A DNA stretch of 64,000 bases from Haliclystus octoradiatus (lineage: Eukaryota > Cnidaria > Staurozoa > Stauromedusae > Haliclystidae). The stretch is taken from contig OU744447.1 of assembly GCA_916610825.1 (NCBI GenBank), positions 19,003,563 to 19,067,562 of the forward strand, written 5' to 3'. The position numbers and the translations under genes were made by a program. This document shows, in pieces, positions 23,854-37,550 of this stretch. Position 1 is the stretch's first letter. Every line of letters starts with the position of its first letter. Under the pieces are notes generated by a model. It had not been told where the DNA came from. It did not search any database and was given only the letters and a program-made list of their open reading frames with translations.

Positions 23854-25293
23854 CAGTCTATGTGCAGACTAGAGCGCAGTCTTCCTACGGTCTGCGTACA
23901 GTCTACATGCAGACTAGACATCAAACTATCACCAGTATACGTACATTCTACCTGCAGACTAGAGCACAGTCTTTCTACGATCTGCATACAGTCTACATGC
24001 AGACTAGACCCCAAACTACCATCAATCTACGTACAGTCTACATGCAGACTAGAGGCCAGCCTTCCTACGGTATGCATACAGTCTATGTGCAGACTAAACC
24101 CCAAACTATCACCATTCTACGTACCGTGTACGTGCAGACTACTGCCCAGTCTTCCTCTGAACTGCATACAGTCTACGCTTAGACTAGACCCAAAAATACC
24201 TACAGTCTGTATACCGTCTACGTGCAGACAAGAGCCCAATCTCCCCTTTAACAGCATACAGTCTACGTGTAGACTAGACCAAAAAATACCTACCGTCTGT
24301 ATACAGTCTACGTGCAGACAAGAGCCCAGTTTCCCCTTTAACAGCATACAGTCTACGTGTAGACTAGACCCAAAACTACGTACAGTCTGCATACAGTCTA
24401 GTGCAGACTAGAGCCCAGTCTTCCCTTGAACTGCATACAGTCTACGTGTAGACTAGACGTAAACTTCCAAACAGTCTTTAAAAAATCTACGTGCAGACTA
24501 GAGGCCTGTCTTCCTAAGGTCTGCATATAGTCTGCGTGCAGACTAGACCCCAAACTACCATCAGTCTACGTACAGTGTACGTGCAGATTAGAGCCCAGTC
24601 TTCCTCTGAACTGCATACAGTCTACGCTTAGACTAGACCCAAAAATACCTACAGTCTGCATACAGTCTACGTGCAGACTAGAGCCCAGTCTTCCCATGAA
24701 CTGCATACAGTCTACGTGTAGACTAGACCAAAAACTTCCCAACAGTCTGCATAAAATCTACGTGCAGACTAGAGCCCTGTCTTCCTAAGATCTGCATATA
24801 GTCTGCGTGCAGACTAGACCCCAAACTACCATCAGTCTACGTACAGTCTACGTGCAGATTAGAGCCCAGTCTTCCTTTGAACTGCATACAGTCTACGTGT
24901 CGACTAAACCCCAAAATACCAACAGTCTGCATACAGTCTACGTGCAGAGTAGAGCCCAGTCTCCCCTTCAACAGCATACAGTCTACAAGTAGACTAGACC
25001 CCAAACTACCATCAGTCTACGTGAAGTCTACGTGCAGATTAGAGCCCAGTCTTCCTCTGAACTGCATACAGTCTACGTGTCGACTAAACTCAAAACTACC
25101 AACAGTCTGCATACAGTCTTCGTGCAGACTAGAGCCCAGTCTCCCCTTTAACAGCATACAATCTACAAGTAGACTAGACCCAAAAATACCTACAGTCTGC
25201 ATACAGTCTAGGTGCAGACTAGAGCCCAGTCTTCCCATGAACTGCATACAGTCTACGTGTAGACTAGACCCAAAAATTCCAACAGTCTGCATA
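23854..25293 (+). repeat. U32 unit, 1,440 bp (one-base deletion form)
   Basis: It carries the same lost G as 9436-10875, here at about 24401, and the same CTACTGCCCAG change in monomer 7. The two copies therefore share a recent ancestor. Confidence 0.9.
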
Positions 25294-25833
25294 CAGTCTA
25301 TGTGCAGACTAGAGCGCAGTCTTCCTACGCTCTGCGTACAGTCTACATGCAGACTAGACCTCAAACTATCACCAGTATACGTACATTCTACCTGCAGACT
25401 AGAGCACAGTCTTTCTACGATCTGCATACAGTCTACATGCAGACTAGACCCCAAACTACCTTCAGTCTACGTACAGTCTACGTGCAGATTAGAGCCCAGT
25501 CTTCCTCTGAGCTGCATACAGTCTACGTGTCGACTAAACCCAAAACTACCAACAGTCTGCATACAGTCTTCGTGCAAACTAGAGCCCAGTCTCCCCTTTA
25601 ACAGCATACAATCTACAAGTAGACCAGACCCAAAAATAACTACAGTCTGCATACAGTCTAGGTGCAGACTAGAGTCCAGTCTTCCTCTTAACTGCATACA
25701 GTCTACGTGTTGACTAGACCCAAAATTACCTACATACTGCATACAGTCTAGGTGCAGACTAGAGCCCAGTCTTCCAATGAACTGCATACAGTCTACGTGT
25801 AGACTAGACCCAAAAATACCAACAGTCTGCATA
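25294..25833 (+). repeat. 12-monomer block ending the 14,418-bp match
   Basis: 540 bp, exactly 12 monomers. It follows 10876 onward until about 25,545, then switches to a U27 M22-type context (compare 26,360). This is the right breakpoint of the duplicated segment that starts at 21,447. Confidence 0.82.
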
Positions 25834-26644
25834 CAGTCTATGTGCAGACTAGAGCGCAGTCTCCCCTTTAACAGCATACACTCTACCTGTAGACTAGACC
25901 CAAAAATACCTACCGTCTGTATACAGTCTACGTGCAGACAAGAGCCCAGTCTCCCCTTTAACAGCATACAGTCTACGTGTAGACTAGACCCAAAAATACC
26001 TACAGTCTGCATACGGTCTAGGTGCAGACTAGAGCCCAGTCTCCCCTTTAACAGCATACAATCTACAAGTAGACTAGACCCAAAAATACCTACAGTCTGC
26101 ATACAGTCTACGTGCAGACTAGAGCCTGGTCTTCCCATGAACTGCATACAGTCTACGTGTAGACTAGACCAAAAACTTCCCAACAGTCTGCATAAAATCT
26201 ACGTGCAGACTAGAGCCCTGTCTTCCTAAGATCTTCATATAGTCTGCGTGCAGACTAGACCCCAAACTACCATCAGTCTACGTACAGTCTACGTGCAGAT
26301 TAGAGCCCAGTCTTCCTTTGAACTGCATACAGTCTACGTGTCGACTAAACCCAAAACTACCAACAGTCTGCATACAGTCTTCGTGCAAACTAGAGCCCAG
26401 TCTCCCCTTTAACAGCATACAATCTACAAGTAGACCAGACCCAAAAATAACTACAGTCTGCATACAGTCTAGGTGCAGACTAGAGTCCAGTCTTCCTCTG
26501 AACTGCATACAGTCTACGTGTTGACTAGACCCAAAATTACCTACAGTCTGCATACAGTCTAGGTGCAGACTAGAGCCCAGTCTTCCAATGAACTGCATAC
26601 AGTCTACGTGTAGACTAGACCCAAAAATACCAACAGTCTGCATA
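25834..26644 (+). repeat. U18 unit, copy 1 (M1/M10 fusion)
   Basis: 811 bp. The first monomer (25834-25878) begins as M1 (GAGCGCAG) and ends as M10 (TCTCCCCTTTAACAGCATA). Nine monomers (405 bp) of U27 are missing between them. Copies at 33730 and 59570 share the same fusion point. Confidence 0.88.
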
Positions 26645-28401
26645 CAGTCTATGTGCAGACTAGAGCGCAGTCTTCCTACGGTCTGCGTACAGTCTACATG
26701 CAGACTAGACATCAAACTATCACCAGTATACGTACATTCTACCTGCAGACTAGAGCACAGCCATTCTACGATCTGCATACAGTCTACAGGCAGACTAGAC
26801 CAAAAACTACCATAAATCTACGTACAGTCTACGTGCAGACTAGAGGCCAGTCTTCCTACGGTATGCATACAGTGTATGTGCAGACTAGACCCCAAACTGT
26901 CACAAGTCTACGTACCGTGTACGTGCAGACTAGAGCCCAGTCTTCCTTTGAACTGCTTACAGTCTACGTGTAGACTGGACCAAAAAATACCAATGGTCTG
27001 CATACAGTCTACGTGTAGATTAGACCCAAAATTACCAACAGTCTTCATACAGGCTACGTACAGACAAGGGCCCAGTCTCCCCTTTAACAGCATACTGTCT
27101 ACGTGTAGACTAGACCCAAAAATACCTACAGTCTGCATACAGTCTAGGTGCAGCCTAGAGCCCAGTCTCCACTTTAAAAGCATACAATCTACAAGTAGAC
27201 TAGACCCAAAAATACCTACAGTCTGCATACAGTCTACGTGCAGACTAGAGCCTGGTCTTCCCATGAACTGCATACAGTCTACGTGTAGACTAGACCAAAA
27301 ACTTCCCAACAGTCTGCATAAAATCTACGTGCAGACTAGAGCCCTGTCTTCCTAAGATCTTCATATAGTCTGCGTGCAGACTAGACCCCAAACTACCATC
27401 AGTCTACGTACAGTCTACGTGCAGATTAGAGCCCAGTCTTCCTTTGATCTGCATACAGTCTACGTGTCGACTAAACCAAAAACTACCAACAGTCTGCATA
27501 CAGTCTTCGTGCAGACTAGAGCCCAGTCTCCCCTTTAACAGCATACAGTCTACGTGTAGACTAGACCCAAAAATACCTACAGTCTGCATACAGTCTAGGT
27601 GCAGACTAGAGCCCAGTCTCCCCTTTAACAGCATACAATCTACAAGTAGACTAGACCCAATAATACCTACAGTCTGCATACAGTCTACGTGCAGACTAGA
27701 GCCTGGTCTTCCCATGAACTGCATACACTCTACGTGTAGACTAGACCAAAAACTTCCCAACAGTCTGCATAAAATCTACGTGCAGACTAGAGCCCTGTCT
27801 TCCTAAGATCTTCATATAGTCTGCGTGCAGACTAGACCCCAAACTACCATCAGTCTACGTACAGTCTACGTGCAGATTAGAGCCCAGTCTTCCTTTGATC
27901 TGCATACAGTCTACGTGTCGACTAAACCCAAAACTACCAACAGTCTGCATACAGTCTTCGTGCAGACTAGAGCCCAGTCTCCCCTTTAACAGCATACAAT
28001 CTACAAGTAGACTAGACCCAAAATTACCTACAGTCTGCATACAGTCTAGGTGCAGACTAGAGCCCAGTCTTCCTCTGAACTGCATACAGTCTACGTGTTG
28101 ACTAGACCCAAAATTACCTACAGTCTGCATACAGTCTAGGTGCAGACAAGAGCCCAGTCTCCCCTTTAACAGCATACAATCTACAAGTAGACTAGACCCA
28201 AAAATACCTACAGTCTGCATACAGTCTAGGCGCAGACTAGAGTCCAGTCTTCCTCTGAACTGCATAGAGTCTACGTGTTGACTAGACCCAAAATTACCTA
28301 CAGTCTGCATACAGTCTAGGTGCAGACTAGAGCCCAGTCTTCCAATGAACTGCATACAGTCTACGTGTAGACTAGACCCAAAAATACCAACAGTCTGCAT
28401 A
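26645..28401 (+). repeat. Enlarged U27 derivative, 39 monomers
   Basis: 1,757 bp: 39 x 45 plus two bases from two 46-bp monomers. Relative to U27, an M13-M22 stretch is repeated (about 27.1-27.6 kb). The four-monomer M22-M25 insertion at about 28.1-28.3 kb is shared with 60381-61776. Confidence 0.82.
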
Positions 28402-29433
28402 CAGTCTATGTGCAGACTAGAGCGCAGTCTTCCTACAGTCTGCGTACAGTCTACATGCAGACTAGACATCAAACTATCACCAGTATACGTACATTCTACC
28501 TGCAGACTAGAGCACAGCCATTCTACGATCTGCGTACAGTCTACAGGCAGACTAGACCAAAAACTACCATAAATCTACGTACAGTCTTAGTGCAGACTAG
28601 AGGCCAGTCTTCCTACGGTATGCATACAGTGTATGTGCAGACTAGACCCCAAACTGTCACAAGTCTACGTACCGTGTACGTGCAAACTAGAGCCCAGTCT
28701 TCCTTTGAACTGCTTACAGTCTACGTGTAGACTGGACCAAAAAATACCAATGGTCTGCATACAGTCTACGTGTAGACTAGACCCAAAATTACCAACAGTC
28801 TTCATACAGGCTACGTACAGACAAGGGCCCAGTCTCCCCTTTAACAGCATACAGTCTACCTGTAGACTAGACCCAAAAATACCAACAGTCTGCATACAGT
28901 CTACGTGCAGACTAGAGCCCAGTCTCCCCTTTAACAGCATAAAGTCTACAAGTAGATTAGACCCAAAAATACCTACAGTCTCCATACAGTCTAGGTGCAG
29001 ACTAGACCCCAGTCTTCCCATGATTTGCATACAGTCTACATGTAGATTAGACCAAAAATTTCCCAAAAGTCTGCATAAAATCTACGTGCAGACTAGAGCC
29101 CTGTGTTCCTAAGGTCTGCATATAGTCTTTGTGCAGACTAGATCCCAAACTACCATCAGTCTACGTACAGTCTACGTGCAGATTAGAGCCCAGTATTCCT
29201 CTGAACTGCATACAGTCTACGTGTCGACTAAACCCAAAAATACCAACAGTCTGCATACAGTCTTCGTGAAGACTAAAGCCCAGTCTCCCCTTTAACAGCA
29301 TACAGGCTACAAGTAGACTAGACCCAAAAATACTTACAGTCTGCATGCAGTCTAGGTGCAGACTAGAGCCCAGTCTTCCCATGAACTGCATACAGTCTAC
29401 GTGTAGACTAGACCCAAAAATACCGTCTGCATT
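28402..29433 (+). repeat. Chimeric block: U27 head, U24 tail
   Basis: 1,032 bp, 23 monomers. M1-M11 follow U27. Near 28,88 kb the sequence switches to the U24 tail and ends in a 41-bp monomer (29393-29433). The tail matches the U24 lineage of 16866 and 50557. Confidence 0.82.
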
Positions 29434-31884
29434 CAGTCTATGTGCAGACTAGAGCGCAGTCTTCCTACGGTCTGCGTACAGTCTACATGCAGACTAGACA
29501 TCAAACTATCACCAGTATACGTACATTCTACCTGCAGACTAGAGCACAGTCTTTCTACGATCTGCATACAGTCTACATGCAGACTAGACCCCAAACTACC
29601 ATCAATCTACGTACAGTCTACATGCAGACTAGAGGCCAGTCTTCCTACGGTATGCATACAGTCTATGTGCAGACTAAACCCCAAACTATCACCATTCTAC
29701 GTACCGTGTACGTGCAGACTAGAGCCCAGTCTTCCTCTGAACTGCATACAGTCTACGCTTAGACTAGACCCAAAAATACCTACAGTCTGTATACCGTCTA
29801 CGTGCAGACAAGAGCCCAGTCTCCCATTTAACAGCATACAGTCTACGTGTAGACTAGACCAAAAAATACCTACCGTCTGTATACAGTCTACGTGCAGACA
29901 AGAGCCCAGTCTCCCCTTTAACAGCATACAGTCTACGTGTAGACTAGACCCAAAAATACCTACCGTCTGTATACAGTCTACGTGCAGACTAGAGCCCAGT
30001 CTTCCCATGAACTGCATACAGTCTACGTGTAGATTAGACCCAAAACTTCCCAACAGTCTGCATAAAATCTACGTGCAGATTAGAGCCCTGTCTTCCTAAG
30101 GTCTGCATATAGTCTGTGTGCAGACTAGACCCCAAACTACCATCAGTCTACGTACATTTTATCTGCAGACTAGACCACAGTCTTCCTACGATCTGCATAC
30201 AGTCTACATGCAGACTAAACCCCAAACTACCATCAATCTACGTACAGTCTACGTGCATACTAGAGGCCAGTCTTCGTACGGTCTGAATACAGTCTACGTG
30301 CAGACTAGAGTCCAGTCTTCCCATGAACTGCATACAGTCTACGTGTCGACTAAACCCAAAAATACCAACAGTCTGCATACAGTCTACGTGCAGACTAGAG
30401 CCCAGTCTCCCCTTTAACAACATAAAGTCTACAAGTAGATTAGACCCAAAAATACCTACAGTCTCCATAGAATCTAGGTGCAGACTAGACCCCAGTCTTC
30501 CCATGATTTGCATACAGTCTACATGTAGATTAGACCAAAAATTTCCCAAAAGTCTGCATAAAATCTACGTGCAGACTAGAGCCCTGTGTTCCTAAGGTAT
30601 GCATATAGTCTGCGTGCAGACTAGATCCCAAACTACCATCAGTCTACGTACATTCTATCTGCAGACTAGACCACAGTCTTCCTACGGTATGCATACAGTC
30701 TATGTGCAGACTAGACCCCAACTATCACCAGTCTACGTAAAGTATACGTGAAGACTAGAGCCTAGTGTTCCCCCAAACGTCATACAGTCTACGTGTAGAC
30801 TAGAGCCCGGTCTCCCCTTTAACTGCATACAGTCTACGTGTAGACTAGACCCAAAATACCAACAGTCTGCATGCAGTCTACGTGCAGACTAGAGCCCAGT
30901 CTCTCCTTTAACTGCATACAGTCTACGTGTAGACTAGACCCAAAAATACCTACAGTCTGCATACGGCCTACGTGCAGACTATAGCCCAGTCTTCCCATGA
31001 ACTGCATACAGTCCATTTGTAGACTAGACCCAAAATACCAATTGTCTGCATACAGTCTATGTGCAGACTAGAGCCCAGTCTTCCTACGGTCTGCATATAG
31101 TCTACGTGCAGAGTAGACTCCAAACTATCACCAGCATACGTACAATTTACATGCAGACTAGAGCACAGTCTTCCTACGGTCTGCATACAGTCTACGTGCA
31201 GACTAAACCCCAAACTACTATCAGTCTACGTACAGTATACGTGCAGACTAGCGGCCAGTCTTCCTACGGTATGCATATAGTCTGAGTGCAGACTAGACCC
31301 CAAACTACCATCAGTCTATGTACAGTCTACGTGCAGATTAGAGCCCAGTCTTCCTCTGAACTGCATACAGTCTACGTGTAGACTAAACCCAAAAATACCT
31401 ACAGTCTGCATACAGTCTATTACAGACTAGAGCCCAGTCTTCCCATGAACTGCATACAGTCTACGTGTAGACTAGACCCAAAACTTCCCAACAGTCTGCA
31501 TAAAATCTACCTGCAGACTAGAGCCCAAACTACCATAAGTCTACGTACAGTCTTCCTCTGAACTGCATGCAGTCTACGTGTCGAATAGACCAAAAAATAC
31601 CAACAGTCTGCATACAGTCTACGTACAGACTAGAGCCCAGTCTCCCCTTTAACAGCATACAGTCTACAAGTAGACTAGACCCAAAAATACCTACAGTCTG
31701 CATACAGTCTAGGTGCAGACTAGAGCCCAGTCTTCCCATGAACTGCATACAGTCCACGTGTAGACTAGACCCAAAAATACCTACAGTCTGCATACCGTCT
31801 ACGTGCAGACTAGAGACCAGTCTTCCCATGAACTGCATACAGTCTACGTGTAGACTAGACACAAAAATACCAACAGTCTGCATA
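29434..31884 (+). repeat. L block, 2,451 bp, with half monomer
   Basis: The head follows U32 for about 500 bp. From 30.1 kb it follows 3619-5385 (offset 26,499) and 19254-21020 (offset 10,864). The half monomer is at 31548-31569. Confidence 0.84.
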
Positions 31885-32513
31885 CAGTCTATGTGCAGAC
31901 TAGAGCGCAGTCTTCCTACGATCTGCGTACAGTCTACATGCAGACTAAAAGTCAAACTATCACCAGTATACGTACATTCTGCCTGAAGACTAGAGCACAG
32001 TCTTTCTACGATCTGCATACAGTCTACATGCAGACTAGTCACAAACTACCATCAATCTACGTACAGTCTACGTGCAGACTGGAGGCCCTTCTTCCTACGG
32101 TATGCATACAGTCTATGTGCAGACTAGACCCCAAACTATCACCAGTCTACGTACCGTGTACGTGCAGACTAGAGCCAAGTCTTCCTCTGAACTACATACA
32201 TTCTACGTGTCGACTAAACCCAAAAATACCAACAGTCTGCATACAGTCTACGTGCAGAGTAGGGCCCAGTCTCCCCTTTTACAGCATACAGTCTACAAGT
32301 AGACTAGACCCCAAACTACCATCAGTCTACGTACAGTCTTCGTGCAGACTAGAGCCCATTCTTCCTCTGAACTGCATACAGTCTACGTGTTGACTAGACC
32401 CAAAATTACCTACAGTCTGCATACAGTCTAGGTGCAGACTAGAGCCCAGTCTTCCAATGAACTGCATACAGTCTACGTGTAGACTAGACCCAAAAACACC
32501 AACAGTCTGCATA
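31885..32513 (+). repeat. S14 unit, copy 3
   Basis: 629 bp, with the same tail as copy 1 (5386) and near-identical to 57726-58354. Confidence 0.87.
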
Positions 32514-33729
32514 CAGTCTATGTGCAGACTAGAGCGCAGTCTTCCTACGGTTTGCGTACAGTCTACATGCAGACTAGACCTCAAACTATCACCAGTATAC
32601 GTACATTCTACCTGCAGACTAGAGCACAGCCATTCTACGATCTGCATACAGTCTACAGGCAGACTAGACCAAAAACTACCATAAATCTACGTACAGTCTA
32701 CGTGCAGACTAGAGGCCAGTCTTCCTACGGTATGCATACAGTGTATGTGCAGACTAGACCCCAAACTGTCACAAGTCTACGTACCGTGTACGTGCAGACT
32801 AGAGCCCAGTCTTCCTTTGAACTGCTTACAGTCTACCTGTAGACTGGACCAAAAAATACCAATGGTCTGCATACAGTCTACGTGTAGACTAGACCCAAAA
32901 CTACCAACAGTCTTCATACAGGCTACGTACAGACAAGGGCCCAGTCTCCCCTTTAACAGCATACAGTCTACCTGTAGACTAGACCCAAAAATACCTACCG
33001 TCTGTATACAGTCTACGTGCAGACAAGAGCCCAGTCTCCCCTTTAACAGCATACAGTCTACGTGTAGACTAGACCCAAAAATACCTACAGTCTGCATACG
33101 GTCTAGGTGCAGACTAGAGCCCAGTCTCCCCTTTAACAGCATACAATCTACAAGTAGACTAGACCCAAAAATACCTACAGTCTGCATACAGTCTACGTGC
33201 AGACTAGAGCCTGGTCTTCCCATGAACTGCATACAGTCTACGTGTAGACTAGACCAAAAACTTTCCAACAGTCTGCATAAAATCTACGTGCAGACTAGAG
33301 CCCTGTCTTCCTAAGATCTTCATATAGTCTGCGTGCAGACTAGACCCCAAACTACCATCAGTCTACGTACAGTCTACGTGCAGATTAGAGCCCAGTCTTC
33401 CTTTGAACTGCATACAGTCTACGTGTCGACTAAACCCAAAACTACCAACAGTCTGCATACAGTCTTCGTGCAAACTAGAGCCCAGTCTCCCTTTTAACAA
33501 CATACAATCTACAAGTAGACCAGACCCAAAAATAACTACAGTCTGCATACAGTCTAGGTGCAGACTAGAGTCCAGTCTTCCTCTGAACTGCATACAGTCT
33601 ACGTGTTGACTAGACCCAAAATTACCTACAGTCTGCATACAGTCTAGGTGCAGACTAGAGCCCAGTCTTCCAATGAACTGCATACAGTCTACGTGTAGAC
33701 TAGACCCAAAAATACCAACAGTCTTCATA
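32514..33729 (+). repeat. U27 unit, 1,216 bp
   Basis: Standard-length 27-monomer unit. It matches 6015-7231 and 58355-59569. Confidence 0.9.
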
Positions 33730-34540
33730 CAGTCTATGTGCAGACTAGAGCGCAGTCTCCCCTTTAACAGCATACAGTCTACCTGTAGACTAGACCCAAA
33801 AATACCTACCGTCTGTATACAGTCTACGTGCAGACAAGAGCCCAGTCTCCCCTTTAACAGCATACAGTCTACGTGTAGACTAGACCCAAAAATACCTACA
33901 GTCTGCATACGGTCTAGGTGCAGACTAGAGCCCAGTCTCCCCTTTAACAGCATACAATCTACAAGTAGACTAGACCCAAAAATACCTACAGTCTGCATAC
34001 AGTCTACGTGCAGACTAGAGCCTGGTCTTCCCATGAACTGCATACAGTCTACGTGTAGACTAGACCAAAAACTTCCCAACAGTCTGCATAAAATCTAGGT
34101 GCAGACTAGAGCCCTGTCTTTCTAAGATCTTCATATAGTCTGCGTGCAGACTAGACCCCAAACTACCATCAGTCTACGTACAGTCTACGTGCAGATTAGA
34201 GCCCAGTCTTCCTTTGAACTGCATACAGTCTACGTGTCGACTAAACCCAAAACTACCAACAGTCTGCATACAGTCTTCGTGCAAACTAGAGCCCAGTCTC
34301 CCCTTTAACAGCATACAATCTACAAGTAGACCAGACCCAAAAATAACTACAGTCTGCATACAGTCTAGGTGCAGACTAGAGTCCAGTCTTCCTCTGAACT
34401 GCATACAGTCTACGTGTTGACTAGACCCAAAATTACCTACAGTCTGCATACAGTCTAGGTGCAGACTAGAGCCCAGTCTTCCAATGAACTGCATACAGTC
34501 TACGTGTAGACTAGACCCAAAAATACCAACAGTCTGCATA
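33730..34540 (+). repeat. U18 unit, copy 2 (M1/M10 fusion)
   Basis: 811 bp, with the fusion monomer at 33730-33774. It follows a U27 unit directly, as at 59570. Confidence 0.88.
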
Positions 34541-35747
34541 CAGTCTATGTGCAGACTAGAGCGCAGTCTTCCTACGGTCTGCGTACAGTCTACATGCAGA
34601 CTAGACATCAAACTATCACCAGTATACGTTAATTCTACCTGCAGACTAGAGCACAGCCATTCTACGATCTGCATACAGTCTACAGGCAGACTAGACCAAA
34701 AACTACCATAAATCTACGTACAGTCTACGTGCAGACTAGAGGCCAGTCTTCCTACGGTATGCATACAGTGTATGTGCAGACTAGACCCCAAACTGTCACA
34801 AGTCTACGTACCGTGTACGTGCAGACTAGAGCCCAGTCTTCCTTTGAACTGCTTACAGTCTACGTGTAGACTGGACCAAAAAATACCAATGGTCTGCATA
34901 CAGTCTACGTGTAGATTAGACCCAAAATTACCAACAGTCTTCATACAGGCTACGTACAGACAAGGGCCCAGTCTCCCCTTTAACAGCATACAGTCTACCT
35001 GTAGACTAGACCCAAAAATACCTACCGTCTGTATACAGTCTACGTGCAGACAAGAGCCCAGTCTCCCCTTTAACAGCATACAGTCTACGTGTAGACTAGA
35101 CCCAAAAATACCTACAGTCTGCATACAGTCTAGGTGCAGACTAGAGCCCAGTCTCCCCTTTAACAGCATACAATCTACAAGTAGACTAGACCCAAAAATA
35201 CCTACAGTCTGCATACAGTCTACAGAGCCTGGTCTTCCCATGAACTGCATACAGTCTACGTGTAGACTAGACCAAAAACTTCCCAACAGTCTGCATAAAA
35301 TCTACGTGCAGACTAGAGCCCTGTCTTCCTAAGATCTTCATATAGTCTGCGTGCAGACTAGACCCCAAACTACCATCAGTCTACGTACAGTCTACGTGCA
35401 GATTAGAGCCCAGTCTTCCTTTGATCTGCATACAGTCTACGTGTCGACTAAACCAAAAACTACCAACAGTCTGCATACAGTCTTCGTGCAGACTAGAGCC
35501 CAGTCTCCCCTTTAACAGCATACAATCTACAAGTAGACCAGACCCAAAAATACCTACAGTCTGCATACAGTCTAGGTGCAGACTAGAGCCCAGTCTTCCT
35601 CTGAACTGCATACAGTCTACGTGTTGACTAGACCCAAAATTACCTACAGTCTGCATACAGTCTAGGTGCAGACTAGAGCCCAGTCTTCCAATGAACTGCA
35701 TACAGTCTACGTGTAGACTAGACCCAAAAATACCAACAGTCTGCATA
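34541..35747 (+). repeat. U27 unit, 1,207 bp (9-bp deletion)
   Basis: A 27-monomer unit in which monomer M16 has lost nine bases after 35223 (CAGTCTACAGAGCCTGG where others have GTGCAGACT inserted after CTAC). The lost bases are one arm of the dyad and part of its centre. Confidence 0.88.
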
Positions 35748-37550
35748 CAGTCTATGTGCAGACTAGAGCGCAGTCTTCCTACGCTCTGCGTACAGTCTAC
35801 ATGCAGACTAGACCTCAAACTATCACCAGTATACGTACATTCTACCTGCAGACTAGAGCACAGTCTTTCTACGATCTGCATACAGTCTACATGCAGACTA
35901 GACCCCAAACTACGATCAGTCTACGTACAGTCTACGTGCAGATTAGAGCCCAGTCTTCCTCTCAACTGCATACAGTCTACGTGTAGACTAGACCCAAATA
36001 TACCTACAGTCTGCATACCGTCTACGTGCAGACTAAAGCCCAGTCTTCCAGTGAACTGCATACAGTCTACGTGTAGACTAGACCAAAAACTTTCCAACAG
36101 TCTGCATAAAATCTACGTGTAGACTAGAGCCCTGTCTTCCTAAGATGTGTATATAGTCTGCGTGCAGACTAGACCCCAAACTACCATCAGTCTACTTACA
36201 GTCTACGTGCAGATTAGAGCCCAGTGTTCCTCTGAGCTGCATACAGTCTACGTGTCGACTAAACCCAAAAATACCAACAGTCTGCATACAGTCTACGTGC
36301 AGACTAGGGCCCAGTCTCCCCTTTAACAGCATAAAGTCTACAAGTAGACTAGACCCAAAAATACGTACAGTCTCCATACAGTCTAGGTGCATACTAGAGC
36401 CCAGTCTTCCCATGATTTGCATACAGTCTACATGTAGATTAGACCAAAAACTTCCCAAAAGTCTGCATAAAATCTACGTGCAGACTAGAGCCCTGTGTTC
36501 CTAAGGTCTGCATATAGTCTTCGTGCAGACTAGATCCCAAACTACCATCAGTCTACGTACAGTCTACGTGCAGATTAGAGCCCAGTATTCCTCTGAACTG
36601 CATACAGTCTACGTGTCGACTAAACCCAAAAATACCAACAGTCTGCATACAGTCTACGTGTAGACTAGACCCAAAAATACCAATGGTCTGCATACAGTCT
36701 ACGTGTAGACTAGACCCAAAATTACCAACAGTCTTCATACAGGCTACGTACAGACAAGGGCCCAGTCTCCCCTTTAACAGCATACAGTCTACCTGTAGAC
36801 TAGACCCAAAAATACCTACCGTCTGTATACAGTCTACGTGCAGACAAGAGCCCAGTCTCCCCTTTAACAGCATACAGTCTACGTGTAGACTAGACCCAAA
36901 AATACCTACAGTCTGCATACAGTCTAGGTGCAGACTAGAGCCCAGTCTCCCCTTTAGCAGCATACAATCTACAAGTAGACTAGACCCAAAAATACCTACA
37001 GTCTGCATACAGTCTACGTGCAGACTAGAGCCTGGTCTTCCCATGAACTGCATACAGTCTACGTGTAGACTAGACCAAAAACTTCCCAACAGTCTGCATA
37101 AAATCTACGTGCAGACTAGAGCCCTGTCTTCCTAAGATCTTCATATAGTCTGCGTGCAGACTAGACCCCAAACTACCATCAGTCTACGTACAGTCTACGT
37201 GCAGATTAGAGCCCAGTCTTCCTTTGATCTGCATACAGTCTACGTGTCGACTAAACCCAAAACTACCAACAGTCTGCATACAGTCTTCGTGCAGACTAGA
37301 GCCCAGTCTCCCCTTTAACAGCATACAATCTACAAGTAGACTAGACCCAAAAATACCTACAGTCTGCATACAGTCTAGGTGCAGACTAGAGCCCAGTCTT
37401 CCTCTGAACTGCATACAGTCTACGTGTTGACTAGACCCAAAATTACCTACAGTCTGCATACAGTCTAGGTGCAGACTAGAGCCCAGTCTTCCAATGAACT
37501 GCATACAGTCTACGTGTAGACTAGACCCAAAAATACCAACAGTCTGCATA
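35748..37550 (+). repeat. Chimeric block: U24 head, U27 M8-M27
   Basis: 1,803 bp, 40 monomers plus three bases. It follows 8358 onward (offset 27,390) to about 36,65 kb, then enters the U27 series near M8 and runs to M27. No 41-bp monomer is present at the exit. Confidence 0.82.
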
